From contig JBELMB010000001.1 of assembly GCA_042088665.1 (NCBI GenBank), positions 62,001-126,000 on the forward strand: a DNA stretch of 64,000 bases. The letters are read 5' to 3'. The translations under genes were made by a program, and so were the position numbers. The notes beneath the pieces were generated by a model, which saw only the letters and a list, made by a program, of their open reading frames with translations, searched no databases and was not told where the DNA came from. The stretch comes from JBELMB01 sp042088665 (GTDB lineage Bacteria; Pseudomonadota; Alphaproteobacteria; Rhodobacterales; Rhodobacteraceae). Position 1 is the stretch's first letter, and every line of letters begins with the position of its first letter. This document shows positions 1 through 7,961 of this stretch, one piece after another.

Positions 1-774
1 CAGATGCGCAAAGGTCTTGGTCAGGGTCTGGACAAAATTGCGCTGCGCCATCTCTGCGTTGACCAGCGTGTCGATGCTGGAGGCATAATGCAGCCAGCCT
101 TCGTCCTTGGGGCGCGAGATCACTTCGTACCAGCGGGGCCGCCCATCGGGACCGCGCAGATCGACCCGCGTGGTGCGCGGATTGCGTCCGGTGATCGGGG
201 GCAGGTCCAGCGGGCTGGGTTCTGCCGGGGTCTGGTCGGCGTCGCGACAGAGCTGTTCGTAGGAGTCGTTGTACCAGATCACCTCGCCGTCGGCGTCGGT
301 CTGCCAAAGCGGGTCAGGCGCGTTCTGTGCGATGTCTGTCAGACGCTCGAACTCCGCGGTGATGGAGGCGGAGCGGAACAGCACCGCGGCCCCGGCGGGT
401 TTGCACCTGAGCGACACGCGCAGCGTCTTTCCAGCGGGTGCGACGCGCAACTGCGCCTCTGGCAGCAGGATGGATGTGTAGACTTGTGGTGTTCCGGAGG
501 GGCTGGCGGGCAGTTCGGGAAAGCCGATGCGCAGGGCCTCCCTGAGATCTTCCCAAGTGGCGCTGCCAAGCTGGGGACGATCCAGGATCTCGGGGGCGTC
601 CGGGGTGTGGTCCACGATCTTGCCATTGCGCAGCAGGAAGACGGTTTCCATGAGGGGTTGTTCGGACACCTGAGAGCGGTTTCGCCGCCGCGTCACGACA
701 TACAGGATGAAACCAGCCGCAACCGCGGCTGTGCCAACGCCTGCGCCAATGGCCAGAATGAAAATGTCCTCCAC
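1..774 (-). CDS. PAS-domain sensor histidine kinase, N-terminal part (cut by the window edge)
   Basis: This open frame of 258 codons runs off the left edge, so the C-terminal part is missing. It begins at a GTG (774-772) with AAGGA about 8 nt upstream. One membrane segment is visible near residues 4-26, followed by a basic stretch (TRRRNR). A PAS-like fold lies around residues 140-230, with LWQTDADGEVIWYNDSY as its typical opening. The end, NAEMAQRNFVQTLTKTF, is the linker seen before a second PAS domain and kinase core in roseobacter sensor kinases. The kinase core itself is not visible, so the kinase call rests on family resemblance. It lies next to the regB/regA cluster and is preceded by a consensus CtrA box, which suggests a role in the CtrA or motility network. 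The ligand is unknown. Confidence 0.65.
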   Translation of the reverse strand, partial: MEDIFILAIGAGVGTAAVAAGFILYVVTRRRNRSQVSEQPLMETVFLLRNGKIVDHTPDAPEILDRPQLGSATWEDLREALRIGFPELPASPSGTPQVYTSILLPEAQLRVAPAGKTLRVSLRCKPAGAAVLFRSASITAEFERLTDIAQNAPDPLWQTDADGEVIWYNDSYEQLCRDADQTPAEPSPLDLPPITGRNPRTTRVDLRGPDGRPRWYEVISRPKDEGWLHYASSIDTLVNAEMAQRNFVQTLTKTFAHL

Positions 775-821
775 GTATAAATTCCTTCAATGCCCACCCT
801 CACAGGGTACGTTCATGAAGG

Positions 822-836
822 TTAACGCCTCGTTAA
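822..836 (-). promoter_or_regulatory. CtrA binding box TTAA-N7-TTAAC
   Basis: Read on the minus strand, the sequence is TTAA, seven bases, TTAAC, which matches the CtrA full-site consensus completely. It ends 48 bp upstream of the GTG start of the PAS-kinase gene and lies in the short gap behind the end of regB. The position fits direct control of the kinase gene by the CtrA response regulator. Binding is inferred from sequence only. Confidence 0.6.
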
Positions 837-877
837 ATCGGGCCATTTCCCGGGTTTGGTGGAAGGTTTGCCCGGAA

Positions 878-2275
878 TTAGGTCCGGATCAGCTGGTTTT
901 CGCCCAAGGCGGTGCCCGGGCGCGCCGCGTCAGAGACGATCATGCTGCGGGGCCAGACCACCTCGACGATGGCGCCCCGCCGGGCGCCCTGATCGGTGAT
1001 CGAGGCGTAAGGGTCTGATCCATTGGCAAAACTCAGCTCCGCCCCGGTGCGTTCCAGCAGCGTCTTGGCAATGAAAAGCCCCAACCCCATACCTTCGTAC
1101 TCTGGTCGCGCGCGCTTGTCGCTTTCGCTGCGCCGCCTCCGCATAAAGGGATCACCGATTCGTCCGATCAGCTGTGGCGGGAATCCACGGCCATCGTCGA
1201 TGATCCGGATCGAGATCAGATCATCGGTCCACATCGCCTCGACCCAGACGGTTGTCCGGGCAAAATCAACGGCGTTCTGCACGAGGTTGCGCAGCCCGTG
1301 AATGACCTCTGGCCGACGCAGGATCTGAGGCGGATTGTACTCACCACCGGGTCCGGGCCCATCCTCGATAAAGATCTCCTTGCCGCGGTCCTGATGCGGC
1401 TCGGCGGCTTCGCGGATCACTTCGACGAGGGGGGCCTGCCGCATGTGCAGGTCGTCCTTTCCCGCGCGTCCCATGCCACGCAGGATGTCACGGCAGCGGT
1501 CCGCCTGTTCGCGGATCAGCAACGCGTCGTCTTTCAGCTCCGGTTGGTCGTCGAGTTCCTCTGCCAGCTCGGAAGAGGTCAGTTTGATCGTTGCCAGCGG
1601 CGTGCCCAGCTCATGCGCGGCGGCGGCCACCACCCCACCCAGATCGTTGAGCTTTTGCGCGCGCGCCAGCGCCATCTGCGTGGCGGCCAGCGCATCGGAC
1701 ATGGAGTTCATTTCGCGCGTGATGCGTCGGGAATAGACAGAGATAAAGACCAGCGCGATCATGATTGCGACCCATTGGCCAAAGACAAAGAGATCGGGGA
1801 TGCGCAGGATGAATCCCTGTTCGGTCCGCAGCGGCAAGTGGTAGAACACCATCCCGGAGACCAGCAGCATCGCCGTCATCCCCAACAGCACGGTAGAGCG
1901 CAACGACAGCACTGCGGCAGACACCGTGACCGGCCCCAGCACCAGCAGCGAAAAGGGATTGTTCAGACCACCCGTCAGAAAAAGCAGAAAGCACAACTGC
2001 AGCAGGTCGAACATCACCATCAGAAAGTTCTCGGTCTCCGAGAGGCGCTTGCTTTCGGGAAAGACAAAGATGGCGATCAGGTTGCCGACGATGGACACAC
2101 CCACCGCAAGGTAGCACAGGCCCAACTCCAACTGCAGATTGTACAGCCGTTGCGCGATTGTGATCGCGGCAAGCTGGCCGAGGATGGCAAACCACCGCAA
2201 AAGGATCATCGTGCGCAGACGAATCCAGTTGCTGCGTTGTTCGTCGCCGATGAAGCTCAACTCACTCACGCTCAT
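878..2275 (-). CDS. regB: Redox sensor histidine kinase RegB/PrrB/ActS
   Basis: Membrane kinase of the global redox system; it phosphorylates RegA when the quinone pool is reduced. The 465-residue length is normal. About six membrane segments occupy residues 25-180. The quinone-sensing motif GGLNNPF is at 102-108, the H-box AAAHELGTPLATIKL has the phospho-accepting His at 221, and the redox-active cysteine is at 261 in ADRCRDI. The N-box (LRNLVQNAVDFA) and G-boxes (DDGRGFP, GMGLGLFIAKTLLERTG) follow. It diverges from senC-regA across a 75-bp shared promoter region, which is the usual arrangement in Rhodobacterales. All key residues are present, so it should be functional. Confidence 0.95.
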   Translation of the reverse strand: MSVSELSFIGDEQRSNWIRLRTMILLRWFAILGQLAAITIAQRLYNLQLELGLCYLAVGVSIVGNLIAIFVFPESKRLSETENFLMVMFDLLQLCFLLFLTGGLNNPFSLLVLGPVTVSAAVLSLRSTVLLGMTAMLLVSGMVFYHLPLRTEQGFILRIPDLFVFGQWVAIMIALVFISVYSRRITREMNSMSDALAATQMALARAQKLNDLGGVVAAAAHELGTPLATIKLTSSELAEELDDQPELKDDALLIREQADRCRDILRGMGRAGKDDLHMRQAPLVEVIREAAEPHQDRGKEIFIEDGPGPGGEYNPPQILRRPEVIHGLRNLVQNAVDFARTTVWVEAMWTDDLISIRIIDDGRGFPPQLIGRIGDPFMRRRRSESDKRARPEYEGMGLGLFIAKTLLERTGAELSFANGSDPYASITDQGARRGAIVEVVWPRSMIVSDAARPGTALGENQLIRT

Positions 2276-2350
2276 GTGCGGTCATTCGTCCCTTGCTGCG
2301 GGGTATGTCATCGTTACATCCCGGTTTAACCTTTCCGAACGGAGCACGTC

Positions 2351-2962
2351 ATGCAGCGTCTTGCCGCAATTTCCGCCTCAGTAATTGTTGTCGCCCTCCT
2401 TGGGGGTCTCTGGTTCGTGACGTACGGCGGGTCCGGCGACGACCCCTATGGCGAATGCCGCGCCGGTGCCGTGGCCGGGGACATCGGCGGGCCATTCACC
2501 CTTGTGGACGGAACAGGCGCCACCGTGACCGAGGCCGACGTGGTGACGGAGCCTGCCCTGATCTATTTCGGTTACACGTTCTGCCCTGACGTCTGTCCCT
2601 TTGACAATGCACGCAACGTCGAAGCGGTCGATATCCTGGCGGAGCGCGGTCTGTCCGCGACGCCGGTGTTCATCTCCATCGACCCGGAGCGCGACACACC
2701 GGAAGTGGTGGGGGATTTTGCAGCCAACCATCATCCAAAGATGATCGGCCTCACCGGTTCGGATGAACAGGTGAAGGCCGCGAGCCAAGCCTACCGCACC
2801 TATTACGCAAAGCAGGACGGCGATCCGGACTATTACCTCGTGGACCATTCCACCTTCACCTACTTCGTGCTGCCAGAAGTGGGCTTTGTGGATTACTTCC
2901 GGCGCGAATTGACCCCGCAAGATATGGCCGACCGCATGGCGTGCTTCATCGAAGCCTCTTGA
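2351..2962 (+). CDS. senC: SCO1/SenC/PrrC family copper-binding thioredoxin-fold protein
   Basis: Membrane-anchored periplasmic copper chaperone needed for assembly of the CuA or CuB site of cytochrome oxidase; in Rhodobacter it also affects signalling to RegB. The protein has 203 residues with an N-terminal membrane anchor at 5-24. The metal ligands are visible: FCPDVC gives Cys78 and Cys82, and VDHSTF gives His166. A GGAG element lies about 6 nt before the ATG. It is followed 79 bp later by regA, probably in one transcript, and diverges from regB. The family assignment is secure; whether its main role is copper delivery or redox signalling cannot be read from the sequence. Confidence 0.93.
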   Translation: MQRLAAISASVIVVALLGGLWFVTYGGSGDDPYGECRAGAVAGDIGGPFTLVDGTGATVTEADVVTEPALIYFGYTFCPDVCPFDNARNVEAVDILAERGLSATPVFISIDPERDTPEVVGDFAANHHPKMIGLTGSDEQVKAASQAYRTYYAKQDGDPDYYLVDHSTFTYFVLPEVGFVDYFRRELTPQDMADRMACFIEAS

Positions 2963-3041
2963 CACGCCTTTCGTGGGGTTTGACCCGGCGGGGACGCGGG
3001 GCTAAGACTCATGTCTACACATTGTACTGGGAGGTGAGCCC

Positions 3042-3596
3042 TTGGCGGAACGCAATATGGACGATCTGGGCGAAGACAAATCCCTTCTTCTGGTCGATGA
3101 CGACGAGCCGTTTCTGCGGCGACTGGCAAAAGCCATGGAAAAGCGCGGCTTTGATGTCGAGATGGCAGGATCAGTTGCGGGTGGTACGGCAATCGCCACC
3201 GCGCGTCCGCCGGCCTATGCCGTGGTGGATCTGCGGCTTGAGGATGGAAACGGTCTGGATGTGGTCGAAGTGCTGCGCGAAAAGCGGCCCGATTCGCGGA
3301 TTGTCGTGCTGACGGGATACGGGGCCATTGCCACGGCAGTTGCCGCGGTAAAGATTGGCGCCACGGACTACTTGTCCAAGCCAGCCGATGCGACGGATAT
3401 CACCAATGCGCTGCTTGCCAAGGGAGACGACCTGCCGCCACCGCCTGAGAACCCGATGAGCGCGGATCGGGTTCGGTGGGAGCATATTCAGCGGGTCTAT
3501 GAGCTTTGTGACCGCAACGTGAGCGAAACCGCGCGACGGTTGAACATGCACCGTCGCACCTTGCAGCGCATCCTCGCGAAACGCTCTCCTCGCTAG
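3042..3596 (+). CDS. regA: Redox response regulator RegA/PrrA/ActR
   Basis: DNA-binding response regulator partnered with RegB; it controls respiration, photosynthesis, nitrogen and carbon fixation genes in related bacteria. The protein has 184 residues with a receiver domain at 15-125 and phospho-accepting Asp63 in VVDLRLEDG. A proline-rich linker (PPPPEN) leads to the invariant Fis-type helix-turn-helix NVSETARRLNMHRRTLQRIL near the C-terminus. The start is taken as TTG at 3042 because GGGAGG lies about 6 nt upstream and the resulting N-terminus (MAERNMDDLGEDKSLLLV) aligns with known RegA proteins. The IS-remnant island begins directly downstream. Confidence 0.95.
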   Translation: MAERNMDDLGEDKSLLLVDDDEPFLRRLAKAMEKRGFDVEMAGSVAGGTAIATARPPAYAVVDLRLEDGNGLDVVEVLREKRPDSRIVVLTGYGAIATAVAAVKIGATDYLSKPADATDITNALLAKGDDLPPPPENPMSADRVRWEHIQRVYELCDRNVSETARRLNMHRRTLQRILAKRSPR

Positions 3597-3713
3597 GACT
3601 CGTTGGTCTCGGCCATCACGGAATTGTACCGTCGCCTGCGAAGGGCCATTTGGGTTGGGCGCTTAGGCGCTCCCCCAAAAGCCGCGGCGCTGGTTTATGG
3701 ACCAGATCCGTTT

Positions 3714-3735
3714 GAGTATTTTTGAAACAGAGAAG
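3714..3735 (-). repeat. 22-nt dispersed repeat, copy 1
   Basis: The top strand reads GAGTATTTTTGAAACAGAGA and two more bases. The reverse complement occurs almost unchanged at 3817-3839 and exactly, apart from the first base, at 23033-23054. The first two copies are inverted relative to each other around a spacer of about 80 bp. Confidence 0.6.
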
Positions 3736-3816
3736 CAGCAGCATCTTGCGGCCAGTCGAAGTCTGTTTGAGAAACGACCTTGATGCTGGGGCCACCGGTC
3801 TGGCCCAAGGTCCGGG

Positions 3817-3839
3817 TTTCTCTGTTTTTCAAATACTCA
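3817..3839 (+). repeat. 22-nt dispersed repeat, copy 2
   Basis: Reads TTTCTCTGTTTTTCAAATAC followed by TC. It is the inverted partner of the copy at 3714-3735 and differs from it by small changes in the central T/A run. Together the two copies bracket a GC-rich spacer. Confidence 0.55.
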
Positions 3840-3893
3840 CGGCAAGACCTGTCCACAGGGAGATTGTCTTGGGCTATGGCCTAGGATCAGGGC

Positions 3894-4189
3894 TCATAGC
3901 CAGTAGATGACGAGTGCTGCGAGGGCGATGGCTGACAGGAAGACCTTCGGTCAGCGGTCGTAACGGGTCGCCACACGTCTCCAATCCGAGAGCCTGCCGA
4001 ACATGGTCTCGCATCGCTGCCTAACAGTGCATTGCAAAGCAATGTCAAGTGAGGGGCGGCTGCGCCGTTTGTATCGACGCTTTTCCACTGCCCGGCAGGG
4101 CGTTCTTTAGCAATGTCCCAAGAGGGGTATTTCACGGGTTTCTTCTTTTTGTTTCCGGCATGGGATGCAAGCGCGTATCCCTTTGCCTC
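3894..4189 (-). pseudogene. IS5-family transposase remnant (C-terminal end only)
   Basis: The minus strand encodes the end of a DDE transposase of the IS5 superfamily (IS427-like): a GIRACIP..RKQK piece near 4189, KRRYKRR near 4065, then MFGRLSDWRRVATRYDR, an in-frame TGA, and PKVFLSAIALAALVIYWL before the final TGA at 3896-3894. The normal motif order is kept, but the frame is broken by two short inserts (around 4030 and 4088) and by the internal stop where most relatives have Cys. The N-terminal two thirds of the gene are absent. It abuts the IS3 remnant directly at 4189/4190. It cannot be active. Confidence 0.8.
4088..4120 (+). repeat. Short palindromic insert, copy A
   Basis: It begins CTGCCCGGCAGG and continues with a TTTAG..AAT..CCCAA pattern over about 30 bp. 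It lies exactly where homology and frame of the IS5-family remnant break. A second copy, with the same core and a similar tail, is at 4369. The core is nearly self-complementary. Confidence 0.5.
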
Positions 4190-4369
4190 TCAACGGTTCT
4201 CTAAGCCAATCGGCCTCTCGTTCATCGGGGCGATGCTTTCCGGTGCAGGCGGACGGTAGCCCAACGCGCTGTTCGGTCTGACGGTGTTGTGGTGGATACG
4301 CCATTGCTCGATAAGGATTTGGGCCTCGCGCAGACTGTGGAACAGCTCACCGTTCAGGAGTTCATCCCC
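4190..4369 (-). pseudogene. IS3-family OrfB transposase remnant (C-terminal end only)
   Basis: The minus strand reads GDELLNGELFHSLREAQILI, then EQWRIHHNTVRPNSALGYRP and PAPESIAPMNERPIGLENR before a TGA at 4192-4190. This is the well-known end of IS3-family OrfB (rve integrase core), the part after the last catalytic Glu. About 59 codons remain of a normal product of roughly 270-290. Upstream, the sequence expected before RDELLNGE is replaced by the palindromic insert at 4369-4400. It is a dead fragment. Confidence 0.85.
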
Positions 4370-4400
4370 TGCCCGGCAGGCGATTTAGTATTCCCAAATC
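4369..4400 (+). repeat. Short palindromic insert, copy B
   Basis: It shares the 12-mer CTGCCCGGCAGG with the copy at 4088 and is followed by CGATTTAGTATTCCCAAAT, which resembles the tail of copy A. It interrupts the IS3 remnant at the point where its homology stops. Confidence 0.5.
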
Positions 4401-4419
4401 TGCCGGGTATCCGTGATGA

Positions 4420-4617
4420 TCAAGCGCGTTCTGGTACCCATTTTCGACCATCCCTGATCAATGCGTTAGCCAGGACGACGAGATTTCTTATGACGGCGGT
4501 CACGGCGACCTTGCGCGGCTTGCCGGCTCGGACCAGTTCCTCGAGTTTGGCTTGAGCGGCCCGGTTGTTCTGGATCGCGCAAAGCGTCGGCATGAAAAAC
4601 GCCTGCCGGACAGCCGC
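4420..4617 (-). pseudogene. IS110-family transposase remnant (C-terminal end only)
   Basis: The minus strand encodes AAVRQAFFMPTLCAIQNNRA followed by AQAKLEELVRAGKPRKVAV and VIRNLVVLANALIRDGRKW, ending at TGA 4422-4420. This is the typical end of IS110/IS116/IS902 transposases, after the Ser-containing Transposase_20 domain. About 65 codons survive of roughly 320-350. It follows the upstream IS5-type fragment directly on the same strand, so one element was probably inserted in or deleted against the other. Confidence 0.85.
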
Positions 4618-5437
4618 ATCTCACCTATGAAACACAGCATTGCCGCAGCGCCCGGCGGCTTCTTGCAAAGTCGCGCATCCGAGTTCGTGGCCGATGCACG
4701 GGTCGCGTTCGAGCGCTTCTCGCCCCGGAAGTTCACTTCAGCGTTGTGGGTCTAACTGAGCGTATCGGGCATCGGTTGGGTTTCGGTCTGCTGGGGCTGG
4801 TCATTTTTAGCGAAGGTCTCATCAACTCGTGGCGGTGGCCCGCCGGGAATGTCAACGTCTGCTTTCGCGCTGCCTTCCTTTGACTGAAAAGTCTTCATTG
4901 AAGCCCACGCCTTGACCAAGGTGACGTCCACCGAAAAATGCTCGGCCGAGAGCAGTGGTCGCACCTCCGGGGGCGTCAGGATCGGGACCATCATCTTGCG
5001 CGACGTATCAGTCGTCAGTAGCCGATCGCGGTTCTTGCTGAACACCGTTGGCCCTCGGCCCGAGGCTTCGCCCGTTCAAGGCGGAATTGATCCAGTGGAT
5101 CACTTCCGGTGCGCCCTTCATCCCAAACAGCGCCTTCTGTGCCAAGCCCGACGAACCACGGAAACAACAGACTGTAGTCCATCTGCTCCATCAGCTGCCG
5201 CTCGGACCGGATCGAGAACAGGGTTGGCAGCAGGCCAGTCCGGATCAGGCGCTCTGGTGCGATGGAGGGACAGCCAGACTCGTTGTGTAGCGCACCGAAC
5301 TGAGCATCGAGGACTGCAAGTAAATCGTTGAAGATCCGACGCATCAAACGCAGCGGGTGCCGTGTCTGATTGCGCTCTTCAAGATCGACATAGACGAACA
5401 GCGATCCCGCCGCTTCGCCCTTCCCGTGGATCTTCAC
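4618..5437 (-). pseudogene. IS5-family transposase, frameshifted and interrupted
   Basis: This is a longer transposase remnant on the minus strand. The N-terminal part (5437 to about 5060) reads GSLFVYVDLEERNQTRHPLR .. PSIAPERLIRTGLLPTLFSI .. LLFPWFVGLG. A frame change leads to SKNRDRLL .. LLSAEHFSVDVTLVKAWASM, in which the catalytic Asp lies in FSVD. An in-frame TAG at about 4752 is followed by NFRGEKRSNATRAS..DARL and LCF before the junction with the IS110 fragment at 4617. The catalytic C-terminal part with the Glu is missing. At least one frameshift and one nonsense codon make it inactive. Confidence 0.8.
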
Positions 5438-5579
5438 CCCTGCCGTCGTGCCAATAGTGAAGTATCCCTTCGAAACTACGTCGAGCGCGATGTCTTTGTA
5501 GCAGCCTGTTAAGTGGTATTGTTTGCGCGTGACTTTTTTGTAAGAAAGTAGACTGCTTTTCTACAAATGTTTAATCGCT

Positions 5580-6011
5580 TTACCTTGCATAAACCAACGG
5601 ATCTTGGGAGTTACTTCGCGTCGCCAATAGCCTGTCTTCTCTTGGAATCAGGGCTCTAAGGGATTTTAAGCATTGGTAGAATTGATCTGCCAAAAGAGCA
5701 TCTGTTGCTTGAGTCAGTAGGCGTCGACTGTCAGAGTCAATCAAAATATGGCTCAACTCTTCAATGCGGGGAAGGAGTTGACTACAAGCTTCATTGGGTT
5801 GCACATCGCCGGTAAGTATTAATTGGGCGGTATAGCACAACCTTCTAACGGGTGTTTTAGCTTCTTCAGGGTGAATAGCATCCCTAAGGCGAAGTACATT
5901 TGCGTTTGGAGTCACTATTGAAAGTCTACTCCTTTTATCCCCGTTTTCAATAACGGCGCCGTTTATCAAAACTCTCTCCCTTGGCCCCAGCTTCAAAACT
6001 AAACCACTCAT
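5580..6011 (-). CDS. flbT: Flagellin post-transcriptional regulator FlbT
   Basis: FlbT (143 residues) binds the 5' leader of flagellin mRNA in alphaproteobacteria and limits its translation until hook assembly is complete. The N-terminus MSGLVLKLGPRERVLINGAV is diagnostic, and the RRLCYTAQLIL and ALLADQFYQCLKSLRALIP segments follow the family pattern. The start codon overlaps the flaF stop codon by 4 nt (ATGA), so the two are translationally coupled. It is the last gene of the fliC-flaF-flbT group, and IS debris begins about 140 bp beyond its stop. The length is normal. Confidence 0.92.
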   Translation of the reverse strand: MSGLVLKLGPRERVLINGAVIENGDKRSRLSIVTPNANVLRLRDAIHPEEAKTPVRRLCYTAQLILTGDVQPNEACSQLLPRIEELSHILIDSDSRRLLTQATDALLADQFYQCLKSLRALIPREDRLLATRSNSQDPLVYAR

Positions 6012-6385
6012 CTTTTTGCCCCCCGTGCACTCAATCCTTTTAGAATTGCGGCATTAATTTCTAGCAATGGTGTAATTCTTCCTTTTTGGGTCAATACTTT
6101 TGAGGTTTGCTGCTGTACAAACTCCGCTAAGTAAAAAATTCTGGCTCGAAGATCTTGCGGAAGTTCATTTCCTTCATCAGCAACGTCAACCGCCAACGTG
6201 GTCCAAAGGCGTTGATTGTCCGAAAGTGCTTCAACCAAAGCAGGATAAGATCTTGGTCCTGCTTCTGCAGCAGCTTTAATTCTGTAAGTCACACGCGCAA
6301 TCAATTCGTATTCGGTTCCCCTAGGAGTCTGTGTTGTTCTTGCGTTTTTTGCGTATGCCCGCTGGGCTTGTGTCTGAACGTTCAC
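6008..6385 (-). CDS. flaF: Flagellar biosynthesis regulator FlaF
   Basis: FlaF (125 residues) is the positive partner of FlbT and promotes flagellin synthesis and secretion. Family hallmarks are AQRAYAKNARTTQTPRGTEY near the N-terminus and NQRLWTTLAVDVADEGNELP in the middle. The start is GTG at 6385, with a weak purine-rich site (AAGGG) upstream. It lies 77 bp downstream of the flagellin gene and overlaps flbT, so flagellin and its two regulators are probably controlled together. Confidence 0.92.
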   Translation of the reverse strand: MNVQTQAQRAYAKNARTTQTPRGTEYELIARVTYRIKAAAEAGPRSYPALVEALSDNQRLWTTLAVDVADEGNELPQDLRARIFYLAEFVQQQTSKVLTQKGRITPLLEINAAILKGLSARGAKR

Positions 6386-6462
6386 TTCAGAACCCTTTTC
6401 TTATTCTTATCAAGAAGTTCTAGGGTGTGGAGGCCGGTTTGACCCGGCCTCCCTGTCCAATA

Positions 6463-7761
6463 TTACTGGAATAGAGACAACAACGATTGCGGTGCCTGGT
6501 TTGCGATAGACAGCGCCTGTACGCCCAACTGTTGTTGGACTTGCAATGCTTGGAGACGTGCTGAGGCAGCTTCCATGTCCGCGTCGATCAGGGTACCAAT
6601 GCCAGATTTCAAGGCGTCGGTCAGCCCAGATATGAAATCGGTCTGAGTCTCGATGCGACCTTGAGCAGAGCCAAATGCAGAGGCCGCGTCAATCGCGATC
6701 TGGATAAGCCCTTCGATATCTTCCAGTGCACTATCAGCACCACTTTGTGAAGTTACATCAACATTTGACAATTCTTCGAGTTGACCGCCGATTGTGTTAC
6801 CGGCAGCAGCGAAGGTGTCCGCACGAAACGACACGTTATTGCCTGTCGTGGTGGAGCCAGTAACAGTCACGGCGCCTGTTGTCGCGTTGAAGGCCATCGA
6901 AAGTTCTGCAGTGTCAATGTCGTTCGCAGACAGATGCTTTTGTAGAAGCGTGTCCAGACCGTCGAAGACGTCTTGCGCGGTGTCACCGTCTCGCGCAACA
7001 TACATGATTTCGGATGGCTTGGTCGCAGATACTGTAGAGGTGTTTGCGCTAGCCAGATCAGCCGCACCCGCAGAGAGCGTGATAGTGTATCCCACGCCAA
7101 CCGCAACTTCCGACGGTACGATGGTGAATGTGGTCGTCGGCGCAGTTCCAGCGCCAGTCAGAACTGCGGCAGCGCCGGCGGCAGCGCCAGTCATCTGTGT
7201 GCCACCGGTCGCCTGAGCAGTTCCGGTAATTGCGGATGCGCTGGTGCCTAGGTCTTGTTTGTTGACAGTAATGTCGGATGCAGTGACCCCGGTTCCAGAT
7301 CGGTCAAGAGACGATAGGATGTTGATACTGCCGGTTCCAATAGTTTGGACGGTGTTCGACAGGAGGTTCAAACCGTTGAACTGAGCAGCGCCTACGACGG
7401 CAGAAATCTGATTCCTGAGCGCCTCGATATCAGTCTGGATTTTGTCGCGATCAACATTTTCCTCTTGCGCAGCGACGATCTTACCCTTGATGTCGGTGAG
7501 AAGTTCCGACACGGTTTCCGCCGCTTGACGTGCGACAGCGACAGTGGACTGGCCCAGGTTCAGGCTGTCTGAAATCCCTTTGAAACCTTTGACGTCGGCT
7601 TCCATGACCTTGGAGATCGCCCAGACGGCGGAATTGTCTTTTGCGTTGGAAACTCGCTTGCCTGTTGAAATTTCTTGTTGGGTTGTCGCTAGGCTCGAAT
7701 TGATTGATTTGAGAGTGTGCAGCGCCACCATGGCGCCGTTGTTCGTCAGGATGCTAGACAT
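6463..7761 (-). CDS. fliC: Flagellin
   Basis: Structural subunit of the flagellar filament, 432 residues. The start is ATG at 7761 because AAGGA lies about 7 nt upstream and the protein then begins with the classical MSSILTNNGAMVALHTLKSI. The conserved N-terminal D0/D1 helices run to about residue 140 (SNAKDNSAVWAISKVMEADV). A Thr/Ala/Gly-rich variable region spans about 150-320 and would be surface exposed. The C-terminal D1/D0 region (GRIETQTDFISGLTDALKSG, then LQVQQQLGVQALSIANQAPQ) is complete. An open frame continues upstream of the chosen start but has no flagellin character. About 200 bp of leader with a weak CtrA-like pair precedes it. Confidence 0.95.
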   Translation of the reverse strand: MSSILTNNGAMVALHTLKSINSSLATTQQEISTGKRVSNAKDNSAVWAISKVMEADVKGFKGISDSLNLGQSTVAVARQAAETVSELLTDIKGKIVAAQEENVDRDKIQTDIEALRNQISAVVGAAQFNGLNLLSNTVQTIGTGSINILSSLDRSGTGVTASDITVNKQDLGTSASAITGTAQATGGTQMTGAAAGAAAVLTGAGTAPTTTFTIVPSEVAVGVGYTITLSAGAADLASANTSTVSATKPSEIMYVARDGDTAQDVFDGLDTLLQKHLSANDIDTAELSMAFNATTGAVTVTGSTTTGNNVSFRADTFAAAGNTIGGQLEELSNVDVTSQSGADSALEDIEGLIQIAIDAASAFGSAQGRIETQTDFISGLTDALKSGIGTLIDADMEAASARLQALQVQQQLGVQALSIANQAPQSLLSLFQ

Positions 7762-7908
7762 GATTTGTCCTTGCTGTTCAAAAGGCGCTTTACGCCCGGT
7801 TGCAATTGCCGCGAACGGCATCTCTGACGTCTTTCTGACGTATACAGCCCGATGTTTTAGTCGACCCGCGCCACCCTTTTGGTGCGCTTGCAACATCGCC
7901 CGTGATTA

Positions 7909-7923
7909 CTAATGGAGACCTAA
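7909..7923. promoter_or_regulatory. Possible degenerate CtrA site upstream of flagellin
   Basis: CTAA, seven bases, CTAA: two of eight consensus positions differ from TTAA-N7-TTAA. It lies about 150 bp upstream of the flagellin start, close to the stop codon of the flgN-like gene. The match is weak and would need support from other flagellin promoters of the group. Confidence 0.2.
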
Positions 7924-7961
7924 ACTTCATGACATCAGTGCCTCAATTTTGAAGCAAATCC

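Larger units (their letters stand above)
3597..3893. other. Non-coding stretch between regA and the IS remnants
   Basis: About 300 bp without a credible gene. The only structure seen is an inverted pair of a 22-nt repeat (annotated separately) and an inner inverted match, CAGCATC near 3740 and GATGCTG near 3783, so 3714-3839 could fold into a long imperfect hairpin. No promoter was recognised. Confidence 0.5.

Noticed and set aside
7762..7961. Sigma-28 or sigma-54 promoter of flagellin
   Set aside because: A TAAA element and a GG..GC pair occur, but spacing and hexamers do not fit either consensus.
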